DNA of 64,000 bases from Anaeramoeba flamelloides (taxonomy: Eukaryota > Metamonada > Anaeramoebidae), in contig JANTQA010000047.1 in NCBI GenBank assembly GCA_027625915.1, forward strand, positions 10,664,001 through 10,728,000. Reading direction: 5' to 3'. The first letter of the stretch is position 1; each line of letters starts with the position of its first letter. Below the pieces are notes generated by a model that did not search any database, was not told the DNA's origin, and saw only the letters and a list, made by a program, of their open reading frames with translations. Positions 1-11,900 of this stretch are shown one piece after another. The translations under genes and the position numbers were made by a program.

Positions 1-2692
1 TAGTCTTGTTTACCTCTACTTCACCCCCCCAATATATTATTCTCATATACTCCAAATTCAGATTTCAGGAAATAAAAAAATAAACTGCCAAAAATTCCCT
101 CTTTGAACTTCAATTAAAATTCAAACCAAGTTGAATTTTTGGGGTTTACATAAAAATAACATGTCAAAACACCTAATATAACAGTTTCTTTTTTCCAATT
201 TTCGGTACCTTGAATCATCATTATTCTTGAATTATTTGTAAACTTAAACTGGATTATTCTCTTTTAGAATTTGAAAATTAAGAATATTATTCGTGTGGAT
301 AAGGTTTCACTTAAAGAACTCAAAATTAATTTTTTTTTCAATTCGTTGTAAAATATTAGATTTAAAAATTTATTGAAAAAAGAAATCAAACTAAAATTTT
401 ATCTCATATAAAATTCAAAAACCAGTAATACGTATAAAAAAAATACCCCTTTATTGTTATGTTTCTTTTTCAAATATAGGTCATACATTGCACTTCTATC
501 TTTGAAAATACATTTTGTTAAAGAAAAATTAAGAAAAAATACAAGTAAATTTTTTTTTCCCATTTATTACACAAATACCACAATAAAAAATTCCAACATT
601 TTTCTCCATTTTTTTTTCAAAGAACATGAGCGAAAAACGTTACAATGATTTTTTCACAAAAATAAGATTATCTGGAGTTTGGATTAATCTCGTTAATTTC
701 TGGTTAGACCACAAATAAAAATAGTTAGTACTAATTAGACAATTATTCCTTATGAGAATAATCTCTATTACATTATTTTACCTAAATTTAATAGAGATTG
801 AAAATTTTTTTTGTTAATTACTTAGATTTGAAAGACCTTATTTATTTTCAATATTAAACATATTTCTAGAAAATAAATTCTTATTTAGAAATCTATCAAA
901 AAAAAATAATAGAGATTAGTCCCTTAAAATTAATTTGCCAACCCAAAAATTTTAAGATAATAATTTTATCCTATTCAGAAAAAATCAAAATAATATAGCA
1001 CCAGTCACATTATTTTTTTAATATTTATTAACTTTTGCAGTCATTTTTTTAAGAATTAATTAAAATGAAAAATTTTCTCAATTTATTACAACTTTCCTTT
1101 TGATTGTCTCCAATTTGACCATTTTTGTCTGTTTTTTCATATTATCAGAAATGTGTCAGATTAACAGCAAAAAACACAAACATTGTGATAATCTACAAGA
1201 TTAATGTAAAAAGACAAATTAATCACTAATTTGTCCCTTTATTGTGAAAATTAACATATTTCTATAAGTTTCTATTATCTTATCTTTTAAGTTGAATTGT
1301 GAAACAATATTCTTTCACTTTTCAGCAAAAAATGAAACAATCTGAAAATAATTCCAAAAAAAAGAAAATATTTAATTTGAGAACCAATTTTTCAGAATTG
1401 AAAATATTAGGAATTTCATCAACCAAACACTTTCTAGAATACCAGATCACATTTATATATTCTGTTATTGTTTCAAAAAGAACAATTAAATTCAATACAC
1501 AAAAATTTGATTCTTGATCGATCTACCTAAAATTAATTTTCAACCATAGGATTATTTCAATTGAACACGAATCTTTTGAAGGAAATTTCGAAAAAATATT
1601 AATCGAATGTGTCAAAGTTTTAATTGAATTTGTGATCATAAAATAATTTATAAAAATTTTGAAGCGAACTTGAATAATATTTTTAAAAAACAGAATTGGA
1701 AGAGCTTCTCTTTATTGATCTATTGTTATTCTAGGAAGGTTCCTCAAAACAGTTTTAAAGTAAGGTGGAAAATTTCCAACAACAAAATGGTTTATCAGAA
1801 AGATTGTTCTTTTCTTAAAAACTATCAAAAATTATAAACCATAATAATGGTATTGATTTTTTAATCAAAACCTAGGTTTGTATTTGTCTTTTTTCATCTA
1901 TCAAAAATATCTTTTTGTTCTTCCCAAAAGCTAATAAAATCAAAAAACTATCAATTTTTTTATTTTTAAGATTTCCTTGATTGATTTCTATGAACAATCA
2001 CTCATAAAATAGACACTGAATTTTGAATTTCTTTTCAAATGTTTTTTTCCGCTTAATTTTTTCCTGAAATTTAGCTTTTAAATAATTGTTAATTTTTTTT
2101 TTGAACCAATTAGAAATAAATACTCAAACTTGAATAACAACATCAATTGTAATGAGCAATTCATGAAATTTGATTCTCAGTTCAAAGATCTTTCTAAAAA
2201 AACAATTGTTACAAAAAAAAAAACACTAATTGCTCTTGTATTTCTAAACTCGCACAAGTAAAAAAGAAAAAAAAGAAAAGAATTTTGAATTTACGAAGAG
2301 AAATTAAAGAAGAAAACTGTTATAATATCATAGAGTAGATTAGTAATGAGTTCTCAAGAGAGAAAAAAAAATTAATAAATTCTCTAGAATTAAAATTTGA
2401 AAAATTTTCAAGACGATCAAAACCAAATAATCTGATCAAAATCTCAAAAAACCATATGATCACAACAAATTCTCTTCGTCACTTAAAAACATAATAAGAA
2501 AATTATTTTTTTTAAAACCAACCAAACACACAAATTTTTACTTGTTTCTTTTTTTAAAAATTTTTTCGTTTTTTTTTTAACCTTAAAAAAATTGTTCATT
2601 GTGATCACCAAATAAAAAACCAAATTACCTCAAAATTAATAAGAAAACCAAAAACATTTAAAAATACCAAAACAAATAACCCAACCCATTGA
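1..2692. other. Gene-free A/T-rich intergenic DNA
   Basis: No convincing coding segment is seen on either strand. The short open frames here are A/T-rich, made of F, K, I and N, and lack any domain character. The sequence is homopolymer-rich, with a C tract near position 27. The last 150 bases before the BTB gene are A-rich and presumably hold its promoter and 5' leader, but no specific element can be named. Confidence 0.6.
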
Positions 2693-4207
2693 ATGGCAAC
2701 TATAATTTCACAAATCAACATCCAACTTTCCGAATATATTAATTGTAATGATCTTGCCGATGTCAAATTTATTGTAGGCGAAAAGCAGTATGAGATGTAT
2801 GGACACAAGCTAATACTCTCACTGAGTAGTTTGATGTGGAAAACCCTGTTTTTTTCTGGCCAATGGCAAGAAACATCCAAAAAAGGGATGGTTGTAATCA
2901 ATCTACCCAAAGAGGATCCCAAAATCTTTGAGGAACTTTTAAAATATTGTTATATTGGTCTCCCAGATTTTCAAAAGGAGAACGTTCTGCAGATCTATAA
3001 GAAGGCCGATTACTATTTGATGGAAGATTTAAAAATTCTCTGTAAAAATTTCATACAAAAGGACCTTTGCGAGGACAATGGTGTGTGGTACTACCAGCAG
3101 ACACTACTTTTAAACAACAGACCCATGATTAAATTCCTTACACGTGAAATCGTCCAGAAGTCCAAAGTCATATTCCAAAAGAAGGGGTGCTTTAAAGGCA
3201 TCCACCCGCGCGTGATCCAAAAGCTACTCTGTAACAATCGGCTTTTGTGCCACGAAATTGATTTGTTCCGCAGGATTTGTGAAACGGATTTGGGAACAAT
3301 GTTGAAAAAATTTCTGACCTCTTTGTTAAAATATGATCTGATCGGGACAAAGGGACGATCAGAAATTAAGGCAACAGAATTTGGTAGCAAGTGGTTAGAA
3401 GACTTGAAAAAAAAAGAAACTGAAAACCAAAGCTCTTTCACAAAGGCTTTCAATCGATGTTTAACCATTTTCCCTCGGAAGACGATCATTGAACAGCCCA
3501 GAAGTTACAAATTTAAAAAAAAAAATCGAGAAATAACTGTCTTGCTATTAGCTTCAACTCGTCACAGAGGGTATATCCGAGACGTGTTCTATTCTATATG
3601 CTCACAAGGTATTTTACCCGAAAATGTGAAGCTATTCCAGGCACAAAAAAAGACGATAAAAAAAAAAGTTTTAGACTCATTTGATTGTGTTTTTACATTT
3701 TCCTATGAACCCTTCCATGACTCCAAAGAATACGGCAAACTGCTTTGTGACTATGTTGACTCAGGAAAAGGGCTAGTCATTTGTGCTTCAGATTCTCTAC
3801 GAAAAAATCATGTGCGCGGACTCAAGGGACCAATTCTGGGCTGCAAATATTTGCCCTTTGCACCTGGAATACTTATACACAACCAACACTCTAAATTAGG
3901 CAAAATTTTGAACCCTCATCACCCAATTATGAAAGGAGTAACTTCATTCGATGGTGGGAAGGATACCTTTCATATCAGAACACCTACAATCTACCAGGAG
4001 GGCGAAATTATTGCCGAATACGAGAACGGACAACCCTTGATAGGTGTGAATGTTATTAAAAAAGATCACCAGCCAAACGGGTGTGTTGTTGTTCTCAATA
4101 TTTGGCCTGTATCAGATAAGGTTCGCAATAAAAAGTCTTTTTGGCTACCTTCAACAGACGGTTCCCTTATGATTTCTAATTCGATTGTTTATGCAACAAA
4201 TTGCTAA
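2693..4207 (+). CDS. BTB/POZ protein with C-terminal glutamine-amidotransferase-like domain
   Basis: An uninterrupted 504-residue frame starts at the first ATG and ends in TAA. Residues about 14-115 read as a BTB/POZ fold: a DLADVKF start, the YGHKLILSLSS strand-helix, then a helix with ELLKYCYIG. A helical BACK-like stretch follows to about 220, then a K-rich linker. From about 278 to the end the sequence alternates hydrophobic strands and helices: ITVLLLAS, FDCVFTFS, GLVICASDS, HHPIMKGVTSFDGG and GCVVVLNIWPVSD. That order resembles flavodoxin-like class I glutamine amidotransferase or ThuA-type folds; the Cys in VICASDS (about residue 363) sits where a nucleophile elbow would be. BTB proteins commonly act as CUL3 ubiquitin-ligase adaptors, so the C-terminal domain may bind substrate or ligand. 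The BTB call is strong. The C-terminal fold is moderate, and enzyme activity is unproven because no catalytic His/Glu pair can be assigned. Confidence 0.85.
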   Translation: MATIISQINIQLSEYINCNDLADVKFIVGEKQYEMYGHKLILSLSSLMWKTLFFSGQWQETSKKGMVVINLPKEDPKIFEELLKYCYIGLPDFQKENVLQIYKKADYYLMEDLKILCKNFIQKDLCEDNGVWYYQQTLLLNNRPMIKFLTREIVQKSKVIFQKKGCFKGIHPRVIQKLLCNNRLLCHEIDLFRRICETDLGTMLKKFLTSLLKYDLIGTKGRSEIKATEFGSKWLEDLKKKETENQSSFTKAFNRCLTIFPRKTIIEQPRSYKFKKKNREITVLLLASTRHRGYIRDVFYSICSQGILPENVKLFQAQKKTIKKKVLDSFDCVFTFSYEPFHDSKEYGKLLCDYVDSGKGLVICASDSLRKNHVRGLKGPILGCKYLPFAPGILIHNQHSKLGKILNPHHPIMKGVTSFDGGKDTFHIRTPTIYQEGEIIAEYENGQPLIGVNVIKKDHQPNGCVVVLNIWPVSDKVRNKKSFWLPSTDGSLMISNSIVYATNC

Positions 4208-4689
4208 ATGATAATTAGAATTGCAAATATATAAATTTAAAAGGAAAATATTTTTTCCGAAAATGTTTGACGAATAAAGCCTCTAATTAAACTTTAGATT
4301 TTTTTTTTCTGTTTTAGGATTTTTTTTTTTTTTTTTTATTTTTTTATTGATTTGGTACCAAACCATTGATCCTCTTTAATATAATTTTCAAAGTCGGAAA
4401 ATTATATTCAAGAGTCAAATTTTCTTATTTGATAAAATTTAGAAAGATAATTTTCAGATCGATTTAAGGGAATAGCAAACGAAAAAAAAATCTTCAAGTA
4501 TATTTAATAGCAAATTCAAAAAAATTTACCACATCTTAAAATTGAAAAATGAAGTAAAAACTTGATTACTACAAAACCAAAACTTTTTTTTTAATGCTAT
4601 TTTCCAAAATGGATTATTGTTTTTAAAACTTTGATCCATTTTTCTCATTTTTGAAAAAGTTCAAAATCCAACATATTTCTGAATTATTT

Positions 4690-6000
4690 ATAAAAAATTA
4701 TTTTCTTTCGGAGTAGATTGAAATCTTATAGTATGTAAAGGAAGTTTACTAAAATACACTTTAAAAATAAACTACCAAGTTCTGAATTAACTCGAAATAA
4801 AGCATCAACTTAATTTCAAAAAAAATTAAAATAATTATATTAAACTTGAAAAAATTATAAATATTTTGATTTAAAGCACAGTTCAAATCATTTTTTTCTC
4901 TTTATTAAACAAAAAAATCTGAGAAAAAGAACAAAAAATCAAACAATTAAATTAAAAATTTCTCCCAAAATACTTTTTGAAACCTAGAAATTTCAGATTA
5001 TAATCTTAAGAAATACTTTTGAATTGGATTATTTATAATTAATAATTAATAACCCCCTATCTTAATTTTGTAAGTATATTATTGACAAAAAAAAGAGTAA
5101 ATGTATCAATAGACTTTATAATTATTTCTCAATTTTTTCGAGATTTTCAAACAAATCAAATAAATTAAAATTAAAAATTCTAAAAAAAAAAAATAATATA
5201 TGTACCTACAATCCAAAAAACACTAAAAATTCAAAATTGATCAAATACAATCCATTAAAAAAATTAAAAAAACAATATGATAAAATTAAAATAAATAAAG
5301 TTTCAATTTAACTTTTTCTTGAAAACATTTTTTGCCAAAATGATTGAATTCAAAGTTGAAATTATATATATTATTATATACAATATCTTATTTTAACTCA
5401 TTTACTAAAAGAAATTCGAAATTCTCGGATTTTTTTTTTCCCAAAGGGCACTAATTTGGTCTTCAAATGTTTTTTTTATTTTCAAAAGGTAAAATTAAAA
5501 AAAAAGTTATTAAAAAATCAAACTCTCTGGAAAAGTATTCGAATTTAATATATAAGCTAATTCTTTGATTTCAAAATTTTCTCAACCCCAATTTTTCAAA
5601 AAAAAAAATAAAAAAGAGCACAATAATTTCAAAAAATATTTTGGATATTCAAAAGTTGAGAGTGTTTTTATTCTAAAAAATTTTATCCCAGTGGTTAATT
5701 GAATTAAGTTATAAGCTAGATTTTGAAAAATATTAATCAGAAAAAAATAGTGCTTAATTTTATTGAGGAAATATATTATCAAATAACCGATTTTAATAAT
5801 AATAGTTCCTTGTTTATACTATTAACATTTGAAAAAGGATATTACCAAATCGTTTATATTTCAAGAAATGTAAGAAATTTGTAAATAAAATAAATGATCA
5901 GTTTTTTTTGATCTTCAAGGATTCAAAATTTAATTTATTTTTATTGTATTTTTAAAATAAGATTAAAGTCCGAAGGTTATTCGTTCATACAGACCCCCAG
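4690..6000 (+). repeat. Dispersed repeat, copy lacking the foldback insertion
   Basis: Several blocks match the 20.04-21.3 kb region in the same order and orientation. They include the stretch around 4715 (GAAATCTTAT then GTAAAGGAAGT), the stretch at 5808 (TAGTTCCTTGTTTATACT) and the stretch near 5950 (GTATTTTTAAAATAAGATTA). The copies differ by many substitutions and by a few hundred bases of extra DNA here, so the duplication is old. Its main value is that it carries the empty counterpart of the foldback insertion at 20689-21240. Confidence 0.6.
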
Positions 6001-7439
6001 TAATTATTAACGGTGAGAATTCTTTAAAATAGTAATTTTTGGGAAATTTTTCTTTTTCTAATTTAGATCCTAAAATCTAATCAAAGAGGATCTAGATCTT
6101 TTGACTGAAAATTAAATTGTAAAAATGAACTCTTTTAAAAATGATAAATCATCTCTCAAATATGTTTCTATAACATGTTAATTTGTATCTTTGTATAAAA
6201 AATTACTTTTATTACTTTTTTTTTTTTTTTGGGGGGGGGGGATAAATAAGAGTTAGTGGTCACTTAAATGAAAAAAAAAAAAAAACATTGAGAAAGTTTT
6301 TATCTTTTTAGTGAAAAGAATATCTGTCAAAATATAAAACATTAGAGGTTTTAATTAAAATATTTATTATCACAATATAAACAATAACTTCGAGATAATA
6401 TCCAAAATAATAATAATTAGTCCTACTGTATTAACTAAAATCATAAAAGCACGACAATCCACATTATCACGATAAAATCATAAAATTGCAAAAAATAATT
6501 ATTTTTTTGAAATTACCTTAAAAAAAAAAAATCACCTGAATTTTACAAAGCTCTGGGACCTTTAAAACCCTTTTCCTTTATAAAATAATAGAAAAATTTT
6601 GAAAGGGCAGTTTAGTGTCTTCAAATTTCGAAATTTTTGAAATCCAATAAAGTTTTAGAAAAGGTATGGGATTTTTTCAAGTTAATTAAAAAAATTTCTT
6701 AATTTTAATTTTTTTGAACAATTGTAAAATCTCCTATGAATTTTTTGAAAAAACTAATAATACACCATTTCAACAATACACTTGAAAATAAATTAGATGT
6801 GTGTCTTTAAAATGGGATTATTAACTTCACAAGTTAGATAACCATAAAAAATTAAGAGGAATTTTCTTTCTTTTTGGTGATCAATTAAAAACAACTTTAA
6901 TGGATAGTTATTTTATTTGTAAAATAAAATGATATGAGAAGAAGATAAATCGAAGAAAAAAAAGATGCAAAAACAATCTTAATAATTGGAGATGTTGTTG
7001 CTATGTTGTGTTTAAAGCTTTTAAAAAGTTATCCAATTCCTTTCATTTTTTCATGGAATAATGAAAATGTTTTAACCCAATTACAAATTCTTTAATAAAA
7101 AAGTCAAACATTGGTTTTTTTTATAAGCTTTTTTATCTAACGCAATTTATTACCCCACGATTGACCGATAAAATCATTTATTTACCCTTTTTATTACAAT
7201 TGTTGATCTAAAAGAATCCGATATGATATTTGAACCGAACCAAATAAAATACAACGAAAACACTTAATCGATACATAATTGAATCAAGTAGATTTTTTGT
7301 TATTTTTTTAAAAGAATTAATTTTTTTTTTACATACTCTGTTTTTTGATCAAATAAAAATTTTATTTTTATTAATATAACTGACTTGGCCCAAAAAGTCA
7401 TCAACTATTATATATTGAGTGATTTAAAATTTAAAATGA

Positions 7440-7660
7440 TATTTCGACATTTATCATGATTTTCAAAATAATTATCGCAATTTTATATAATATCGTGATT
7501 TGTTATATTATGGTGAAAATAATGAATATCGCGATTTGATGGAATTGCAATAAAATCGCAATTTTCGAAAATATCGCGATTTTTAAAGAATTATCGTGAT
7601 TTTATTAAATATAGCGAATTTATGATAGTGTCACAATTTTTGATAATATTGTACTTTTCT
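7440..7660. repeat. Cluster of ATATCGCGATTT-like palindromic words
   Basis: At least eight variants of a word related to AATATCGCGATTTT occur in about 220 bases (forms with CGCGA, CGTGA, CGCAA and CATGA). CpG-containing words are otherwise rare in this A/T-rich DNA, so the clustering stands out. It may be a decayed minisatellite or a binding-site cluster. Function unknown. Confidence 0.5.
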
Positions 7661-8957
7661 TCCATAGTACGATTTGATAAAAATAATTAAGATTTTTGAA
7701 ATTTTATCCTAGCTTAACAAAGTTTTAGTATTTTCAAATTAAATCAAGAAAAAATGGTAAAATAATCATTTTTTCATACATGAATTATATTGTTTGTTTC
7801 TTGATCAAAGAACTTTGTTTTTCTATACTCTTATAATTCAGAGTAACATTGCATTTTTCAATTTTTAATATTTTTTTTTGATTTTTATTAACAATTTTAG
7901 TTGTTGAATACCCCTCTAATTTTGGAAAAGGGATTATACAAAGGTATTTATGAAAAGGGGGTCTTCTCTTGATTTTTAAATACTAATTATTATTTTTTTT
8001 TTCAAAATTGGAATTCTAAAAATTTTTTTATGAAAGTAACTCAACTGTTTTGGGTGAAGAAAGGAGAAAAAAAATAATCTTGATAATATATTGTAATCTG
8101 GAAAGTTTCAATTTTCCTTGTTGATTTAGCGAATTTCAAATCGATTCTTTTAACATATAAAATTCTTTTTGCTTATAAAGATTAAATAACAAAAAAACTA
8201 GAAAGATTTTTTTTTTTAATTTTCAAATTTTTTTTTTAATATTGAGATTTGAGAATCTTTCACACTATTTTACAAAATTTTTAATTGAATTTAATATAGA
8301 ACTCATTACCTTCTCTCTATTCCTAGATTTTTTATTGATTTCTTCAAGTTTTAATTACTACCTTAAAATAAAATAGTAATATTATCTCAAGAGATCTTAT
8401 TAAAATACATACAAAAAGAAAAAAATTTGTGTGATTACATTTTTTTTGTATAAAATTCAAGTTCAAGTTGAAACATTTTCCTAACTTCTGTAACTGAACT
8501 TCTATTACTTAAAAAGGAATAACAAATTTATTAACTTGGAAACTTAATGCTTTTATTGTTACAAACAAATTGATTCTTATTATCTAATTGATTTTCATAT
8601 CTTATCCCCAGAAATTCACCTAAAAGAGTTTACCCACATAAATTGAAAATTTGAATAATAAAGTTTTCAATTATAACTTGAAAAATTAAATTCGACGATA
8701 ATGGAAAAATTATTGCAATTTTTTCAACAGACAAAATCTGAAGAAAAAAACAACCAAATGCCTAAAATCAATCATTCTAAATAAATCCGCTAAATCAAAT
8801 TCAACCAAAACCTGAATAAATTTTCATTATAGGTCGTATTCAGCTTCAAAAACAAGAGATGAAATAAATCTGAATCTTCCAATTTTTTAATTTGAACTTT
8901 CATTTTTCTTTCATTTTGTTTTATTCTTTCAGTCCTTTTATTTTTTTTTCAAATATA

Positions 8958-11900
8958 ATGACCGAAAACGATCTTCATAATGCTATTAAAGAACAAGACA
9001 TTGAAACAGTGAGGTCACTGATGAACAAAAGCTTAAATTTAGATCAAACCCAAGATGGTGTTACACCTTTGGTTCGGAGTATTATTAATTATGATCACCA
9101 AATAGCATGTGTACTAATATCAAACGGAGCCAATATTGAGTTAAAGTGTCAAGTATGAAATATTTTCAAAAAGAAAACAAAATAAAAAAAAAAAGAAAAA
9201 AAAAAGAAAAAAGAAAAAAGAAAAAAAAAAATATCAAAAAAAGTTTTTATTCTTTTTATGTATTATTTTTAAAAAAATTAATCTTACCTAGAACAAGACT
9301 CCATTAGAATTGGCAGAAAATCAAAACGACGAAACAATGATAAAAATTTTAAAAGGAGGAGTGGACGAATATATGAAATCAAAAAAAACATTTTATGAAG
9401 AAATTCCACTAATTGAAAATGATTCTGATTCCGAGATCTCTGATTCTGAATTAATTTTAAATGTTTCAGACAACTCTGATGTCGAAGTTGACCATAAGAG
9501 TACAAAGAAAAAAAAGAAGCGCAAAGGCAGCAAAAGTAAAAAGGGCAGGCATAAACACAAAAACAAAGGACATTCAAAAAGTAAAAAAAAAAAATCTCAT
9601 CATAAAAAATCAAAAAAAGACAAAAAAAAAGGAAAAGAAAAAAAAAAAGAAAAAGGAAAAGAAAAAGAAAAAGGAAAAGGAAAAGGAAAAGGAAAGGGAA
9701 AAGAAAAAGAAAAAGAAAAAGAAAAAGAAAAAGGAAAAGGAAAAGAGAAAGAAAAGGAAAAAGGGGGTATTGAAATTGAACTGTATAACAAATTAAAAAG
9801 AGAGAAAGAATTTTTAGAAATAAAATTAAACAAATATGAGATCGAAGAAAAAGAAAGGAAATCCAAGCCAAAAGAATTTTTATTAAATAACATCATTAAT
9901 GTTATTAATACCAAAAGGGTGCTGATTACAAACGAGATGGTTTTAAACATTGAAAAGAAGATCAATTTATTAATTAAAGAAATAAAGGACAACAAGAAAA
10001 AGGATAAGAAAGGGAATAGGAATGGCGATGACAACAATCCAATCAAGCGATGGGAGAGCGTCTACAATTTATATTTGCAAGCAAAGCAAGATTTTAAAAC
10101 GGAAAGAAAGAAATGCGAAGAGCATTGGAACGAAAGGGTGCCCATCAAGCAATATAACAAATTGGTACTGTCAAGGGACGCTGCATTGCAAAAGTATCTC
10201 GAGTATATCAACAAGGCCAAAGAATCGCTTGAAAGGGTCATTAATTCGTTAAGCAAAGAGGATCACAAGACATTAAATGAAGAGAAGGGAACCTTAACGC
10301 TGATCAATAATTTTCTATTACAAAACATTGATGATTATAAGGAGGGAAAGGTCTTCACTGAGAAGTATTTAAAATCCACAAAAAAGGCACTTGAGCGGGG
10401 CATTTTCGAATTAAATTCGAGGTCGCAAGAGCTATTAAATGGGAAAATTTCCACAAAGCTAATTGAAATAGGGAGCCACTTACAGGAGCAACATTTGGAC
10501 TTTCCAAATAAAGTCGATTCCACAGTTTTAACAAAGTTAATAGCTGAGCTAATCAAATCACAGAACGAATTGGATCAGCTATTTACCAAATTGCATGAAT
10601 TAGAAAAAGTCAACAAATCATTTAATAAGCTGAAAAAGATCTATCAATCTGAAATCAGCAAAAACAAGCAAAAGAAACAAAAAAAAAACAGCAAGCAATC
10701 AGGTAGCCATTTGTCATTGTTTGGAACCAAAAAAAGGGATTTATTATCTGAAAAACAGCAATTAGAATCATACTTGGAATATAAAAATGATCCAATTAGA
10801 CTAGTTCAAGATAAGAATGAGTTTAGAATCAAAAAAAAAACGATCAAATTTGAGCTAAATGAATTTAAGCAAAAAAAGAAAAAAAAAAAAAGCCAAAAAA
10901 AAATTCTTAATGAGGAGAAATTAAAAAAATTATCTGAAGAAAAAAGAAAGCTAACACAGCAAAAATTGAAAATCAAAATGGAGGAAAAAAAAATGGAAGA
11001 GCTTCATCAAGAAATTTTCAAATATTTCCCGGAATTAGTCGAGATGATTGAATTCATGTGGTTGGATTCCACGAATATTGTTCAAAAACGATCAATAAAA
11101 AAAAATTATGAAGAACTGGTCCCATTAAAGGTTAATTATTTTAAAAAGGGGAAAAAAAAGGCTTCAAGCAATTCCAAAATCAAGAGAAGGGAAATACCGA
11201 ATGTATTTAAAACGAAATTGATCGGAGGCGATGGCAGCTTTAAAGTCTTGAAAAGATATGAAAAAAGATCATCTTTTGGGCTTGAGTTCCAGAACAAAAT
11301 TTTGAAGCTATGCTCTCTCAATCACCGATGTATCGTGAAGCCCGAAACCATTTTTTTGGATGAAGATTGGCTGTATATCCAAACGCCCTATTATGAGGGC
11401 GGTGATTTGATTCAATGGATTTCCAAATTGCACGAAGAGGAAACTGATTTGGGTGTCAAGATCATGACAGTGCAAAGTATATTTCAACAGATATTCCACG
11501 GTGTTTCCTATTTGCATAACCATGATTTGCTCCATGCAAATTTAAATCCAAATAATATCATGATCGACCAAGATGAATATGGCGAAAAAATTATCAAAAT
11601 TGTTGGTATACAGGCTTATGACTTCAAAGTGGACAGCAATTCAAGCACGCAATCAAGCCCACGAATGCATCAAAACCAAAACGAGAAAGGTAATCGCCGA
11701 AAGGATAATTTTGAAGATTTCGAAAGCCTGAATGACGACGATGACGATGATGATGATGATCACAAATCCCGAAATGACGGTACAGTCAGATATCAGGAGC
11801 AATATCTCGACTATTATGCGCCCGAAATAATACACGATAAGACCTCGCTTGGTAAGAAAAAAAAGGCATTAATGGATTTTACTGAAAAATCCGATATATA

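Larger units (their letters stand above)
4208..8957. other. Gene-free intergenic DNA with repeat copies
   Basis: No coding segment is supported. The region holds one copy of a dispersed repeat (about 4.69-6.0 kb, also at 20.04-21.3 kb), a T tract running into ten or so G near 6220-6241, and a cluster of short palindromic words around 7440-7660. Otherwise it is A/T-rich with no recognisable structure. Confidence 0.55.

Noticed and set aside
9284-10046. Minus-strand Phe/Leu/Ser/Pro repeat frames
   Set aside because: Complement of the K/E/G low-complexity coding tract of the HECT gene; no domain content.
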